A stretch of 64,000 nt of DNA from NCBI RefSeq assembly GCF_002257695.2, contig NZ_CP155571.1; one strand, given 5' to 3'. Position 1 is the first letter of the stretch; every line of letters starts with the position of its first letter. A program made the position numbers and the translations under genes. This DNA comes from Sporomusa acidovorans. GTDB lineage: Bacteria; Bacillota; Negativicutes; Sporomusales; Sporomusaceae. Positions 43,336-52,336 of the stretch are shown here, piece after piece. The notes under the pieces were generated by a model. That model ran no database searches, was not told the origin of the DNA, and saw nothing but the letters and a program-made list of their open reading frames with translations.

Positions 43336-44502
43336 ATGGCAACCGTAGTAACCAACATTGGTATCCTTGTATCAGGGGACATCAATAATCCCATTTTAAA
43401 AGGAGATACCATTCTTATTCAAGATGGTAAAATTGCGGCAATTGGCGATAAAACGCTGCTGGATCAGGTTAACGGTGAAAAAGACGTTAAGAAAATTGAT
43501 GTTGGCGGTATGGCAGTAATGCCGGGGTTTATTGACTCTCATGTTCACCCGGTTATTGGTGATTTTACACCCCGTCAAAACATGCTCGATTATATCGGCA
43601 GTGCATTACATGGCGGCGTGACAAGCATGATTTCAGCCGGCGAATGTCATACTCCCGGCAGGCCAAAAGATCCGGCGGGGGTAAAGGCTTTAGCCATTTT
43701 GGCCCATAAATCGTTTGCTAACGCAAGACCGGCCGGAGTCAAGTTGCATGGGGGGGCTGTTATCCTGGAAAAAGGGCTCACGGAAGCGGATTTTGTGGAA
43801 ATGGCGGCAGCCGGTGTATGGCTTGTAGGCGAAGTTGGCCTGGGAGCAGTTAAAAAACCGGCAGAAGCTGCGCCGATGGTTAAATTAGCTCAGAAGCACG
43901 GCATGAAAGTTGCCATGCATACCGGGGGAACTTCTATTCCGGGAAGTTCGACCGTAACAGCAGATGACGTAATGAAAGTTAACCCGGATGTTGTTTCCCA
44001 CGTAAATGGCGGACCTACCGCTATTTCTCCCGCGGAAATTGATAAACTTATCAACGAAACCAATCTAACGCTGGAAATTGTTCAATGCGGTAATAGCAAG
44101 ATTGCCGATATGGTGGTGAAAAAGCTTGCTGCGAAAAAACAATTAAACCGCGTGATTTTTGGCAATGATGCGCCTTCCGGAACAGGGGTTATTCCCCTTG
44201 GCATCGTCAGAAATATCGCTCAGATTGCGGGTGTATCCGGAATTCCGGCAGTACAGGCAATCGCCATGGCAACCGGCAATACCGCTAAGACTTTTGGTTT
44301 GAATACCGGCCTGATTGCCGTAGGCAAAGAAGCAGATTTGGTTATTGCCGATAAGCCGATGGGCTCAGTCGGCGGTAATGCGCTTGAGGCGCTCGAAGCG
44401 GGTGACCTGCTGGGAATCTCGATGGTACTGATTGATGGAAAAATTATGTTTGCTAAAAGCCGTAACACACCTCCGGCCGAGCGTAAGGTAACGGTACTGT
44501 AA
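43336..44502 (+). CDS. ena: Enamidase (1,4,5,6-tetrahydro-6-oxonicotinate hydrolase)
   Basis: A 388-aa amidohydrolase. Metal-binding motifs: D-S-H-V-H-P near residue 66 (H-x-H), E-V-G-L-G-A-V-K-K near 170, M-H-T-G-G near 194, V-S-H-V-N-G-G near 218 and the late Asp in G-N-D-A-P-S near 276. The E. barkeri enzyme is a bifunctional Fe-Zn amidohydrolase that opens the reduced ring, giving (S)-2-formylglutarate and ammonia. Identity is supported by the surrounding pathway genes. It is the first gene after the sigma-54 promoter, with AAGGAGTGATG as ribosome site. Confidence 0.9.
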   Translation: MATVVTNIGILVSGDINNPILKGDTILIQDGKIAAIGDKTLLDQVNGEKDVKKIDVGGMAVMPGFIDSHVHPVIGDFTPRQNMLDYIGSALHGGVTSMISAGECHTPGRPKDPAGVKALAILAHKSFANARPAGVKLHGGAVILEKGLTEADFVEMAAAGVWLVGEVGLGAVKKPAEAAPMVKLAQKHGMKVAMHTGGTSIPGSSTVTADDVMKVNPDVVSHVNGGPTAISPAEIDKLINETNLTLEIVQCGNSKIADMVVKKLAAKKQLNRVIFGNDAPSGTGVIPLGIVRNIAQIAGVSGIPAVQAIAMATGNTAKTFGLNTGLIAVGKEADLVIADKPMGSVGGNALEALEAGDLLGISMVLIDGKIMFAKSRNTPPAERKVTVL

Positions 44503-44566
44503 AATAGCTAAAAACAGTACGGAAATGCAAAACCATAAATTTAATAAACTAATTGGAGGTTTTACA

Positions 44567-45145
44567 ATGAAAATTCGCAAGATCGTAACGATTGTGGAAG
44601 AAGTAAAAACGGAAATGGCTCAACCTTTGCCAAAACCATTACGCAAGGCAGCCGCAGTTGCTGTTTTTGAAAATCCGTTTGCCGGCAAATATGTTGAAGA
44701 TCTCACCCCGCTTATCGACGCCAGTGTTGAGCTTGGTGACATGCTTACTAAGAAAGCTGTCGCTGCCCTGGGGATTGCTCCGAACGAAGTTGAAAGTTAC
44801 GGTAAAGGCGTAATTGTTGGTGAAAATGGTGAGTTGGAACATGCTGCAGCTTTAATGCATCCCAAACTTGGCAAACCCATGCGGGACAATATTGGCGGCG
44901 GCAAAGCACTTATCCCTTCCGCTAAAAAAGTCGGTGGTGTTGGTACCGCTCTTGATGTGCCGCTTGGCTATAAAGACGCTGCTTTTGTGCGCAGCCATTT
45001 TGATGCCATGGAGGTTAGGGTTGCGGATGGGCCGCGTGCTAATGAAATTGCCTTGGCTGTTGTTGTTACAAGCGGTGGACGTCCGCTGGCACGCGTTGGC
45101 GGCTTGAAAAAAGAAGAAGCTAAATGTGAAGACGGGCTGCGCTGA
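44567..45145 (+). CDS. AA_synth (DUF1185) family protein of the nicotinate cluster
   Basis: A 192-aa protein. It matches the family named amino acid synthesis: V-A-V-F-E-N-P-F-A-G-K-Y-V-E-D-L near residue 34, Y-G-K-G-V-I-V-G-E-N-G-E-L-E-H-A-A-A-L-M-H-P near 84, then G-G-G-K-A-L-I-P-S-A-K-K. ATG 44567 (GGAGG upstream) is chosen over the open frame from 44525. No catalytic role is established for the family that I can name. Its place between enamidase and hgd suggests a function at the 2-formylglutarate or ammonia-release step, such as helping hydrolysis or removing a side product. Confidence 0.75.
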   Translation: MKIRKIVTIVEEVKTEMAQPLPKPLRKAAAVAVFENPFAGKYVEDLTPLIDASVELGDMLTKKAVAALGIAPNEVESYGKGVIVGENGELEHAAALMHPKLGKPMRDNIGGGKALIPSAKKVGGVGTALDVPLGYKDAAFVRSHFDAMEVRVADGPRANEIALAVVVTSGGRPLARVGGLKKEEAKCEDGLR

Positions 45146-45180
45146 TTCATGTACTTATTTCTATTTGATGGGGGTACCTT

Positions 45181-46077
45181 ATGCTAAAAGTTGGATTTGT
45201 CGGACTGGGCGCGATGGGCCGGCCAATGGCCAGTAACATCTTACAAGCAGGCTATTCTTTAACTGTATATGATATAGGCGCCGCCGCTGTTGAAGCTATG
45301 AAGGAGCAAGGCGCAATAGCTGCTGCTGGACCGCGGCAGGTAGCACAGAATAGTGATATGGTTATGATTTCACTGCCCAATAGTACGATCGTTGAAGAAG
45401 TGGTCAGTGGTAAAGAGGGGCTGTTGGCAGGAAGTCATCCGGGACAAGTCTTTATTGACCTGAGCAGTGTTACGCCGGGTCATACGAAAAAGATGGCTGC
45501 ACTGGCAGCCGCCAAAGGTGTGGGGTATCTTGACGCACCGGTAAGCGGCGGCGTAGCCGGTGCTGCCGCCGGTACCCTTACAATTATGGTCGGTGGCGAC
45601 AAAAGGGTTATTGATCAATGCCAACCGGTGTTGCAGGCAATTGGTAAAAAGGTTTATCACGCCGGACCGGTAGGGTCGGGTGATGCCGTTAAACTTGTTA
45701 ACAATTTGCTGTTAGGTGTAAATATGGCAGCAGTCGCGGAAGCGATGACGCTGGGTGTAAAAGCGGGGCTTGACCCGGAAGTGCTGCTTGAAATTATCGG
45801 CAGCAGTTCGGGCCGCAGTTATGCATTGGCAGCAAAATTGCCCAATTTTGTACTTAAAGGCAATTTTGAGCCGGGATTTACCATTAATCTTCAGTACAAA
45901 GATCTGGAGATGGCCGTACAAACCGCGAAGGAATTGGGCATCCCGCTGGGAATGGCTAATTTTGCCCAGCAAATCTATGAAACCGCCAGGGCAAAAGGGC
46001 TTGGGCAAAAAGACATAGCGGCGGTTATCACCATCAATGAAGAATTGGCCGGAATTAAAGTAAGGGAAAAGAAGTAG
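45181..46077 (+). CDS. hgd: 2-(hydroxymethyl)glutarate dehydrogenase
   Basis: A 298-aa member of the 3-hydroxyisobutyrate dehydrogenase family. Rossmann motif G-F-V-G-L-G-A-M-G-R-P-M-A at 5-17, substrate loop D-A-P-V-S-G-G-V-A-G-A near 119, and catalytic Lys in G-D-A-V-K-L-V-N-N near 170. The E. barkeri enzyme uses NADH to reduce (S)-2-formylglutarate to (S)-2-(hydroxymethyl)glutarate. The assignment follows from context. It keeps the usual substrate loop, unlike the garR-like paralogue at 34.8 kb. Confidence 0.88.
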   Translation: MLKVGFVGLGAMGRPMASNILQAGYSLTVYDIGAAAVEAMKEQGAIAAAGPRQVAQNSDMVMISLPNSTIVEEVVSGKEGLLAGSHPGQVFIDLSSVTPGHTKKMAALAAAKGVGYLDAPVSGGVAGAAAGTLTIMVGGDKRVIDQCQPVLQAIGKKVYHAGPVGSGDAVKLVNNLLLGVNMAAVAEAMTLGVKAGLDPEVLLEIIGSSSGRSYALAAKLPNFVLKGNFEPGFTINLQYKDLEMAVQTAKELGIPLGMANFAQQIYETARAKGLGQKDIAAVITINEELAGIKVREKK

Positions 46078-46181
46078 GCGCCAGACTAGGCATACGAACC
46101 CGGGGTGCGCTTGATTCTTCATCTGCAATCAAGCGCAGCAAACGGTTTTGCAAAGTACTAGCGAAGTTAGGAGGCTGCAAT

Positions 46182-47597
46182 ATGGAGAAATTGATCAATT
46201 TAGCCCGGCAAAAAGGTTATCCGCTCGGCGGGTTTACTCTTGGACAATGTATTGACTTAGCCAGTGAACTCAATATGCGTGTTAGTGAGGTTGTCATTGC
46301 TGAGGCAGTTGTAGTGAACAAAATGACCAGAGAAGAAGTATTGTCAGCAATCATGTCTGTATTCAGCCATAACCTGTATGCTGTCGAGGTAGGTGCTACG
46401 CGGGGTGATAGTTTTCTTCTCGGGCGGGTAGGGCAAGAGCTTGCCGAAGGGGATATCAAATTAAATGAGGATCCCTTTATCAACAGAGCGCTCAGCTATA
46501 CCCTGGCAGCGCAGGTGGGAAATCATTGTGTAGGTCTGCAGCCGTGCGCCGGTACCGGCGATTCTTGCCCTTATTCCGGGTTGGTCCGGGCGATGCTTGA
46601 AACCATAGATAGTCGAGAAACGGTAGCTTGTTTAACAGCACTTATGCTAAAAATAGGGACCATTTTCCGGGTAGGCAAAACTAGTACCGGTTGCAACCTG
46701 GAGGGGTTTGGCGCCGGTTCGGCGGCTACGGCAGGCGTGATGGCCGAGATGTTTGGCGGCACCCCCGAACAGGTTGGCAAAGCAATCGTCCTGGCATTAT
46801 CGCCGACAGTAGCGGTCCCCTGCACACCAAGGGTTATGGTTGCCGGTTTATGTGCAACGCACATTGGCGGCGCAATTTTGAATGGCAACTTGGCAGCAAA
46901 ACTGGCGGTAAAAACATCGATACCTGTAAATGTACCAGTGGACGTCATGGTATCTATGGCGGTAGCGGTACATCCCGAATCCGCAAAATATATAGTTCCG
47001 GTTGTTATTAAATATATGGAGCCTTTCTTCAGAACAAATGAGTCTGTTGAGGATTATGTTTCAGAGCAAGTAAAGGCTAAGGAAGCAGCCCAAATAAAAG
47101 CAACCATTGCCGAAGCTACGGCAGAAGCGCAAGATTTAGCTTTAAAGGCCAATTCCATAGTGAAGCCGTTCGGCGATGCCGTTGTCGGCGGCAGCAGCCA
47201 GGCGGTAGGCTCGCCAACCAATACGGCGCGTATAGCGCATGAACTGGTTAAAGGAGAAATTACCGGTGTAAAGATTGAACTGTACCCGGAATTATTTGCC
47301 CGCCGCGGTATAAACGTGCCGGGAATCCTTATGGCGGCAATATACGGTGCCGGAACGGACAATGCCAATTTATATCGGTGTATTATGGATAAGGTTAAAG
47401 AGCGGAAGCTCAAGATCGAAATCAGTGAGGTTAAGGAATATCAACTGCAGCGCATTACTGTTTTTGCCAGTGAAAAGGATGCTTTTGTGGAGGCTTTGAA
47501 CCGGGGCGGCGGCAGGTTGGTTCTGCGCAGCGCTTCCTGTTCTATTGACGAAGCTAAGTCGATAGCCCGGAAACTTAATATTGACGTTGTCGACTAG
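46182..47597 (+). CDS. hmd: Serine dehydratase-like iron-sulfur enzyme, predicted 2-(hydroxymethyl)glutarate dehydratase
   Basis: A 471-aa protein resembling [4Fe-4S] L-serine dehydratases, with both the beta-like N-terminus and the alpha-type catalytic part. Cysteines sit in Q-P-C-A-G-T-G-D-S-C-P near residue 123, T-G-C-N-L-E-G-F-G-A-G-S-A near 169 and P-C-T-P-R-V-M-V-A-G-L-C near 213. In E. barkeri the homologous gene is predicted to dehydrate 2-(hydroxymethyl)glutarate to 2-methyleneglutarate. GTTAGGAGGCTGCAAT precedes the ATG. Hydro-lyase chemistry fits the step between hgd and mgm. Confidence 0.83.
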   Translation: MEKLINLARQKGYPLGGFTLGQCIDLASELNMRVSEVVIAEAVVVNKMTREEVLSAIMSVFSHNLYAVEVGATRGDSFLLGRVGQELAEGDIKLNEDPFINRALSYTLAAQVGNHCVGLQPCAGTGDSCPYSGLVRAMLETIDSRETVACLTALMLKIGTIFRVGKTSTGCNLEGFGAGSAATAGVMAEMFGGTPEQVGKAIVLALSPTVAVPCTPRVMVAGLCATHIGGAILNGNLAAKLAVKTSIPVNVPVDVMVSMAVAVHPESAKYIVPVVIKYMEPFFRTNESVEDYVSEQVKAKEAAQIKATIAEATAEAQDLALKANSIVKPFGDAVVGGSSQAVGSPTNTARIAHELVKGEITGVKIELYPELFARRGINVPGILMAAIYGAGTDNANLYRCIMDKVKERKLKIEISEVKEYQLQRITVFASEKDAFVEALNRGGGRLVLRSASCSIDEAKSIARKLNIDVVD

Positions 47598-47611
47598 AAG
47601 GGGTGGGAGCA

Positions 47612-48817
47612 TTGAATGAAATTGAAAGGCATTTAGCACGGGCGGCCGGTGTGGACACTGTACAGGTAGGCCAGGATATTACCATTCATATCGACTTGGC
47701 CGCCGCCCACGATGTTACAGCGCCAATGGCTATTAGTCAATTTGAGAAAATTGGCGTAGATAAGGTATTTGATGAGAAAAAAGTTATGCTGGTAATTGAT
47801 CATATTTTCCCGGCCCCTTCTATCCCCGCGCGTCAAAATCATCGCCAGTTACTGGCCTTTGCCGATAAGTATCATGTACGCTGCTACGGTAAGGGCGAAG
47901 GTGTTATTCACCAGCTAATAGCCGAACAAGGCGGTTTAACCAGGGGAGCAGTGCTGATCGGGGCGGATTCGCATACTTGTACTGCAGGTGCCTATGGAGT
48001 CCTGGCATTTGGCGTTGGTTCGACGGAAATAGCAGCCGCCATGGCTACCGGCACGCTTGATATCGAAGTGCCGCCGGTTCAGTTGATACGGCTGGAAGGC
48101 GAGACATCGCCGGGCGTTTATGCCAAAGATATTATCCTGTATCTTATTGGCAAGTTTGGTACGGACGGCTTTACTGACCAGGGTATCATCTTTGCCGGCA
48201 GCTGGGTAAAACAGGCTGACATTGAGGAAAAAATGACAATTAGCAATATGGCAATAGAAATGGGGGCCATGCTCAGTTATTTTTCGGAAAATGATGAGGT
48301 AGGTTCAGTAAGGGAATGTCATCTTATCGAAGTAAATAAGCTGGTACCGGTTATGGCCTGCCCATCTTCGCCGGGAAATGTTAAACCGATTGCCAAAGCT
48401 TTGCATACGGCGGTCAATCAGGTAGTCATCGGCAGTTGCACTAACGGACGGATAAGCGATATGCGGGCCGCGGCCAAGGTTTTTAGCCGGGCCAAGGTAC
48501 ATCCGCAAGTTACCTGTATTGTGCTGCCGGCTTCCAATAAGGTAGCTGAAACTATGGAAAAAGAAGGATTGACACGCATTATGCGGGCCGCGGGAGTAAC
48601 GGTGATGAATCCGGGCTGCGGCCCTTGCTATGGTGGGCATATGGGGATTGTTACCGCCGACGATGTCGTTGTTGCCACCACGAATCGCAATTTTCCCGGA
48701 CGGATGGGTGCCAAAGAAGCCAAGCTTTATTTGGCATCACCCCGTGCTGCTGCCGAAGCAGCTGTTTGCGGTCAAATAGTTGTTCCTGGTACGGCAGTAC
48801 CATTAGGGGGTGAATGA
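47612..48817 (+). CDS. dmdA: 2,3-dimethylmalate dehydratase large subunit
   Basis: A 401-aa aconitase/LeuC-family subunit. Iron-sulfur ligands are in G-S-C-T-N-G-R near residue 277 and C-G-P-C-Y-G near 337. The N-terminal region has D-H-I-F-P-A-P and A-D-S-H-T-C-T. The start is probably TTG 47612 (AAGGGG 8 nt upstream); GTG 47603 is the alternative. With DmdB it hydrates dimethylmaleate to (2R,3S)-2,3-dimethylmalate. A LeuC role is less likely because no leucine genes are nearby and all pathway partners are. Confidence 0.88.
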   Translation: MNEIERHLARAAGVDTVQVGQDITIHIDLAAAHDVTAPMAISQFEKIGVDKVFDEKKVMLVIDHIFPAPSIPARQNHRQLLAFADKYHVRCYGKGEGVIHQLIAEQGGLTRGAVLIGADSHTCTAGAYGVLAFGVGSTEIAAAMATGTLDIEVPPVQLIRLEGETSPGVYAKDIILYLIGKFGTDGFTDQGIIFAGSWVKQADIEEKMTISNMAIEMGAMLSYFSENDEVGSVRECHLIEVNKLVPVMACPSSPGNVKPIAKALHTAVNQVVIGSCTNGRISDMRAAAKVFSRAKVHPQVTCIVLPASNKVAETMEKEGLTRIMRAAGVTVMNPGCGPCYGGHMGIVTADDVVVATTNRNFPGRMGAKEAKLYLASPRAAAEAAVCGQIVVPGTAVPLGGE

Positions 48818-49332
48818 GTATGGATGGTAAGCTGACTGTTTGCGGGCGCGTATGGTGCTTGGGGGATAACATTGATACTGACCAGATACTGCCTGGTTAT
48901 GCTATGGCTTATCCGCAAGAACAACTTAAGTTTCACGCTCTTGCCGGCAGTGCTATTCCCGATTTTGCCAGCCGAGTAAACGCCGGTGACATTATTATTG
49001 CCGGAAACAACTTTGGGGCGGGTTCCAGCCGTGAACAGGCACCGGTGGCACTGCAAGCGGCAGGGGTCGGGGCGATTATCGCCCGGTCATTTGCCAGGAT
49101 TTTTCGCCGCAATTCAATAAATATAGGACTCCCAATCATGGCTGCTGACATTATCGGCAAGGTAAAGAATGGTGACGAAATTATTGTAGATCTTGCGGCC
49201 GGTGAAGTTACCTTGCCTGATAAAACCGTTATCAGGGGACAGCGTCCGGGTGATAATGTGCTGGCTATCTTACAGGCCGGGGGGCTGATACCGAAGGTTA
49301 GACAGCAATTGCAACAAGAACGGGAGGAGTAG
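48814..49332 (+). CDS. dmdB: 2,3-dimethylmalate dehydratase small subunit
   Basis: A 172-aa LeuD-like swivel-domain subunit: G-D-N-I-D-T-D-Q-I-L-P near residue 17, G-N-N-F-G-A-G-S-S-R-E-Q-A-P near 63, and A-R-S-F-A-R-I-F-R-R-N-S-I-N near 90. The start overlaps the dmdA stop by 4 bp (ATGA), so translation is coupled. It completes the active site of the iron-sulfur dehydratase. Confidence 0.9.
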   Translation: MSMDGKLTVCGRVWCLGDNIDTDQILPGYAMAYPQEQLKFHALAGSAIPDFASRVNAGDIIIAGNNFGAGSSREQAPVALQAAGVGAIIARSFARIFRRNSINIGLPIMAADIIGKVKNGDEIIVDLAAGEVTLPDKTVIRGQRPGDNVLAILQAGGLIPKVRQQLQQEREE

Positions 49333-49337
49333 AACAA

Positions 49338-51185
49338 ATGCAGAAAAAAACAAAAGAAATTATTATTGCCGATCAAGAACGCGTGCGTGCCTATGAGAAA
49401 GTTTTTCAGGTACCTATGCCGCAGGTGACTAAAAGCGGCGATGTAACCGGTCTGCCTTTAGCCTACCCGCGGATTGTAGCCGGCGTAGAACGCAGCGGTT
49501 ATCGGATTTGGGAGTTGGCGCAAAAGGCGGCGCAGACAGGTATTCCCGTAATGAACCCCATTCTTGGCCGTAATTCCGCAGAGGAAACCTATAAAGAATC
49601 GTTGGCTATGTACGAGGGAGCCGAACAGTTCGGCGAGACGATCTTCCATTTTGTCCATTCGGAAGCTACCCGCCACATCGACCCGCTTGACGGGGAAGAA
49701 CTCATTGAGCAGTCGCGCGGTAAAGGCGGCATTACGCCTGCAGGGGAACGAAAATTGGTACAATTGGGCGGCGGCAGCAAACATCCGATGAGGATCAACG
49801 CTACCGGCGATACACCGCATTTATCGATTATTAATGCTCTGATTGCCGGCTTTGACGGTACAGATATCGGTCCGGTAATTCACGTCCATTTTGGCGGACG
49901 GGGAATTCACGATTATAAAACAAAAGTTCTTAATGGTTACCGGGCGCTGCAAATTTGTGCGGAAAACAATATCTTTGTCCAGACCGATTCCCATAAACAT
50001 TTGAATAATATCGGCGGGACAGACGGTATGGCTTTGGCCATGTGCCTATTGTCGGAAGGATTGGCAGTTTTGGCCGGCTTGCCCAAAGAACTGAGCGCCT
50101 TACAGATGAATGTTGCCGGTATTAATCTGTTGGCCGATCTTGCGGTGATGCGGGCTTTTAAAGAAACTATGTGGAGCGGTTCGTTGGTCGTCGTTCCGGA
50201 AACATTCCAAAATCCGCCGGCAGATCTTGTAGCCGAGCAGGCGCATTTTGCCCGTATGGCGATCAGTGCGCGCTTAGGCGGTGCTAATTTCTACCGCCCG
50301 AAAGCAGCGGAGTCTGTTGGTATACCGACAGGTGCTTCCATGGCCAAGGCCATTTGGGCTTCTCACAATGTGTTTACTAATACAGCCAGTATTGATATCC
50401 AGCATCCTGCTATCGATGCGCGGAAAGAAACAATCATTACCGAGGCAATGGCGGTGCTATCTGCTGTATTGCAGCGGGATGGAATGCTGGCCCCCCAAGA
50501 TATTACACCGGATTTTTGGCGTAACTACGCTGCTGACGAGCTGATTGGCCTCATTGTTTCCGCAGGCAAAAATGGCATAATGGATGCACCGCGGGCCGGT
50601 GGCTGGGATCTTAAACGCGGCGTGCGTACTCACCGGGACAAAGATGGCATTCGCCGGTATGTGCCCGGTTATGGCCCAAACAGTATCGACGAAACCTATC
50701 TTACGTTTACAACCGAGCCGGTAGAGGTTGACAAGCCGGTACAAGTGAGCAAAAAGTCCAAGATTGTATTAGCAACAGTTGGGGCTGACGCCCATGTAGT
50801 TGGCATAAATACGATTCGCGAAGCGTTGGCAAAGGCCGGTTTCGAAGTGATTTATCTAAGAGGCATGAATTTGCCGGAAACAGTGGCGGAAGTTGCCGCG
50901 GAAGCCAAAGCCCAGGTTATCGGTGTGACAAACTTGCTTGGCTTGGGAACGGCGCTTTATCCACGGGTTAATGCCAGAATGGAACAGCTTGGTATAAGAA
51001 AAGAGACCGCCTTAATTTCCGGCGGACGAATTGCTGAAAAAGAGGAAGAACATGAGGCGGTAGAACAGAAAATTAAGCAGGAAGGTACCGATTTCCTGGG
51101 GGTGGATGCCTATTTTGGTCCCGGAACGGATCCGGCTGACGTTGTTCAATGGGTGCAAGAACATGTTGAGGAGGCAGATAAATAA
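49338..51185 (+). CDS. mgm: 2-methyleneglutarate mutase, coenzyme B12-dependent
   Basis: A 615-aa enzyme, the same length class as the E. barkeri mutase. The catalytic barrel makes up about 1-460. The C-terminal cobalamin-binding domain begins with I-V-L-A-T-V-G-A-D-A-H-V-V-G near residue 475, containing the D-x-H-x-x-G base-off motif, followed by N-L-L-G-L-G-T-A and S-G-G-R-I-A. It rearranges 2-methyleneglutarate to (R)-3-methylitaconate with adenosylcobalamin radicals. The stop overlaps the start of mii by one base. Confidence 0.92.
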   Translation: MQKKTKEIIIADQERVRAYEKVFQVPMPQVTKSGDVTGLPLAYPRIVAGVERSGYRIWELAQKAAQTGIPVMNPILGRNSAEETYKESLAMYEGAEQFGETIFHFVHSEATRHIDPLDGEELIEQSRGKGGITPAGERKLVQLGGGSKHPMRINATGDTPHLSIINALIAGFDGTDIGPVIHVHFGGRGIHDYKTKVLNGYRALQICAENNIFVQTDSHKHLNNIGGTDGMALAMCLLSEGLAVLAGLPKELSALQMNVAGINLLADLAVMRAFKETMWSGSLVVVPETFQNPPADLVAEQAHFARMAISARLGGANFYRPKAAESVGIPTGASMAKAIWASHNVFTNTASIDIQHPAIDARKETIITEAMAVLSAVLQRDGMLAPQDITPDFWRNYAADELIGLIVSAGKNGIMDAPRAGGWDLKRGVRTHRDKDGIRRYVPGYGPNSIDETYLTFTTEPVEVDKPVQVSKKSKIVLATVGADAHVVGINTIREALAKAGFEVIYLRGMNLPETVAEVAAEAKAQVIGVTNLLGLGTALYPRVNARMEQLGIRKETALISGGRIAEKEEEHEAVEQKIKQEGTDFLGVDAYFGPGTDPADVVQWVQEHVEEADK

Positions 51186-52327
51186 TGGGTCAGACGATGA
51201 AAGTACCATGTGTAATTTTACGGGGCGGCACCAGCAAAGGCATCTATCTGAAAGCCGCCGATTTGCCAAAGAATAACTGTGAACGGGATGACTTAATTTG
51301 TAAAATTTTTGGCAGTCCTGATGTCCGGCAAATTGACGGATTGGGCGGCGCTGACCCGCTTACCAGCAAATGCGCCATTATCGGCCCGCCTTCCCGTCCG
51401 GATGCGGATGTCGATTATACCTTTGGCCAGGTCAGCATTACTGCCAAATATATTGATTACAGTGGAAACTGCGGCAATATTTCCGCCGGGGTAGGTCCGT
51501 TCGCCATTGATGAAGGTCTGGTTACTGCCACGGAAGGCGTTACCAGGGTTCGCATCCACAATACCAATACCGGTAAAATTATTGTCGCCGAGGTACCAAC
51601 GGTGGCGGGCAAGGCTGCGGTAACCGGCGAGCACGTGATTGCCGGTGTGCCGGGAACAGGAGCAAAGATTATGCTTGACTATTCCGATACCGCCGGCGCG
51701 GTTACCGGTAAATTGCTGCCCACCGGCAATAGTACGGACGTGCTTGTGGTAGAGGGGTTTGGCCAAGTGGTTGCCAGTATCGTTGACGCGGCTAATGTTG
51801 TTATTTTTGTAAGGGCGAAAGACATCGGCCTGACCGGAATCGAGACGCCGAAGGAACTGGGCAGCCGGCCGGATATGCTTAATTTGCTGGAAAAAATCCG
51901 CGGCACGGCGGCGGTAAAAATTGGCATGGCTAAAAATCTTGAGGATGCCTTACAACGTATTCCGGCTTTTCCCATGCTGGCTTTTGTCAGCCCGGCAACG
52001 GATTACCAGGATTTTACCACCGGTCAGATTATCAAAGCGGCGGAAATGGATTTTGTTTCCCGGTTAATGTTTATGCAGGTTATGCATAAAACCTACGCCG
52101 GGACCGGTACGATTTGTACGGGCGTAGCGGCCAAGATTCCCGGCACGGTTGTTAATGAACTTGCCAGCGCTAGTAATAAACCGGTTATCAAGTTTGGCCA
52201 TCCGGCCGGTATTATTGAAGTTGAGGTTGCAACCGAAAAACGGGAAAGTAACTTAGTATTGACGCGGGCGGCAATGTCCCGGACGGCAAGGCGGATTATG
52301 GACGGCAATGTATATGTAGGTAGATAA
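51185..52327 (+). CDS. mii: 3-methylitaconate isomerase (PrpF family)
   Basis: A 380-aa protein with the PrpF/diaminopimelate-epimerase fold: C-V-I-L-R-G-G-T-S-K-G-I-Y near residue 9, G-G-A-D-P-L-T-S-K near 54, and the catalytic cysteine segment N-C-G-N-I-S-A-G-V-G-P-F-A near 98. It converts (R)-3-methylitaconate to 2,3-dimethylmaleate. Start and stop join mgm as TAATG, so the two are translationally coupled. Confidence 0.9.
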   Translation: MGQTMKVPCVILRGGTSKGIYLKAADLPKNNCERDDLICKIFGSPDVRQIDGLGGADPLTSKCAIIGPPSRPDADVDYTFGQVSITAKYIDYSGNCGNISAGVGPFAIDEGLVTATEGVTRVRIHNTNTGKIIVAEVPTVAGKAAVTGEHVIAGVPGTGAKIMLDYSDTAGAVTGKLLPTGNSTDVLVVEGFGQVVASIVDAANVVIFVRAKDIGLTGIETPKELGSRPDMLNLLEKIRGTAAVKIGMAKNLEDALQRIPAFPMLAFVSPATDYQDFTTGQIIKAAEMDFVSRLMFMQVMHKTYAGTGTICTGVAAKIPGTVVNELASASNKPVIKFGHPAGIIEVEVATEKRESNLVLTRAAMSRTARRIMDGNVYVGR

Positions 52328-52336
52328 GCGGGGGCT

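Noticed and set aside
47612..49332. Large and small subunits as LeuCD of leucine synthesis
   Set aside because: They are LeuCD-like, but the surrounding genes are all nicotinate-pathway genes and no leuA or leuB is present. Dimethylmalate dehydratase is the better call.
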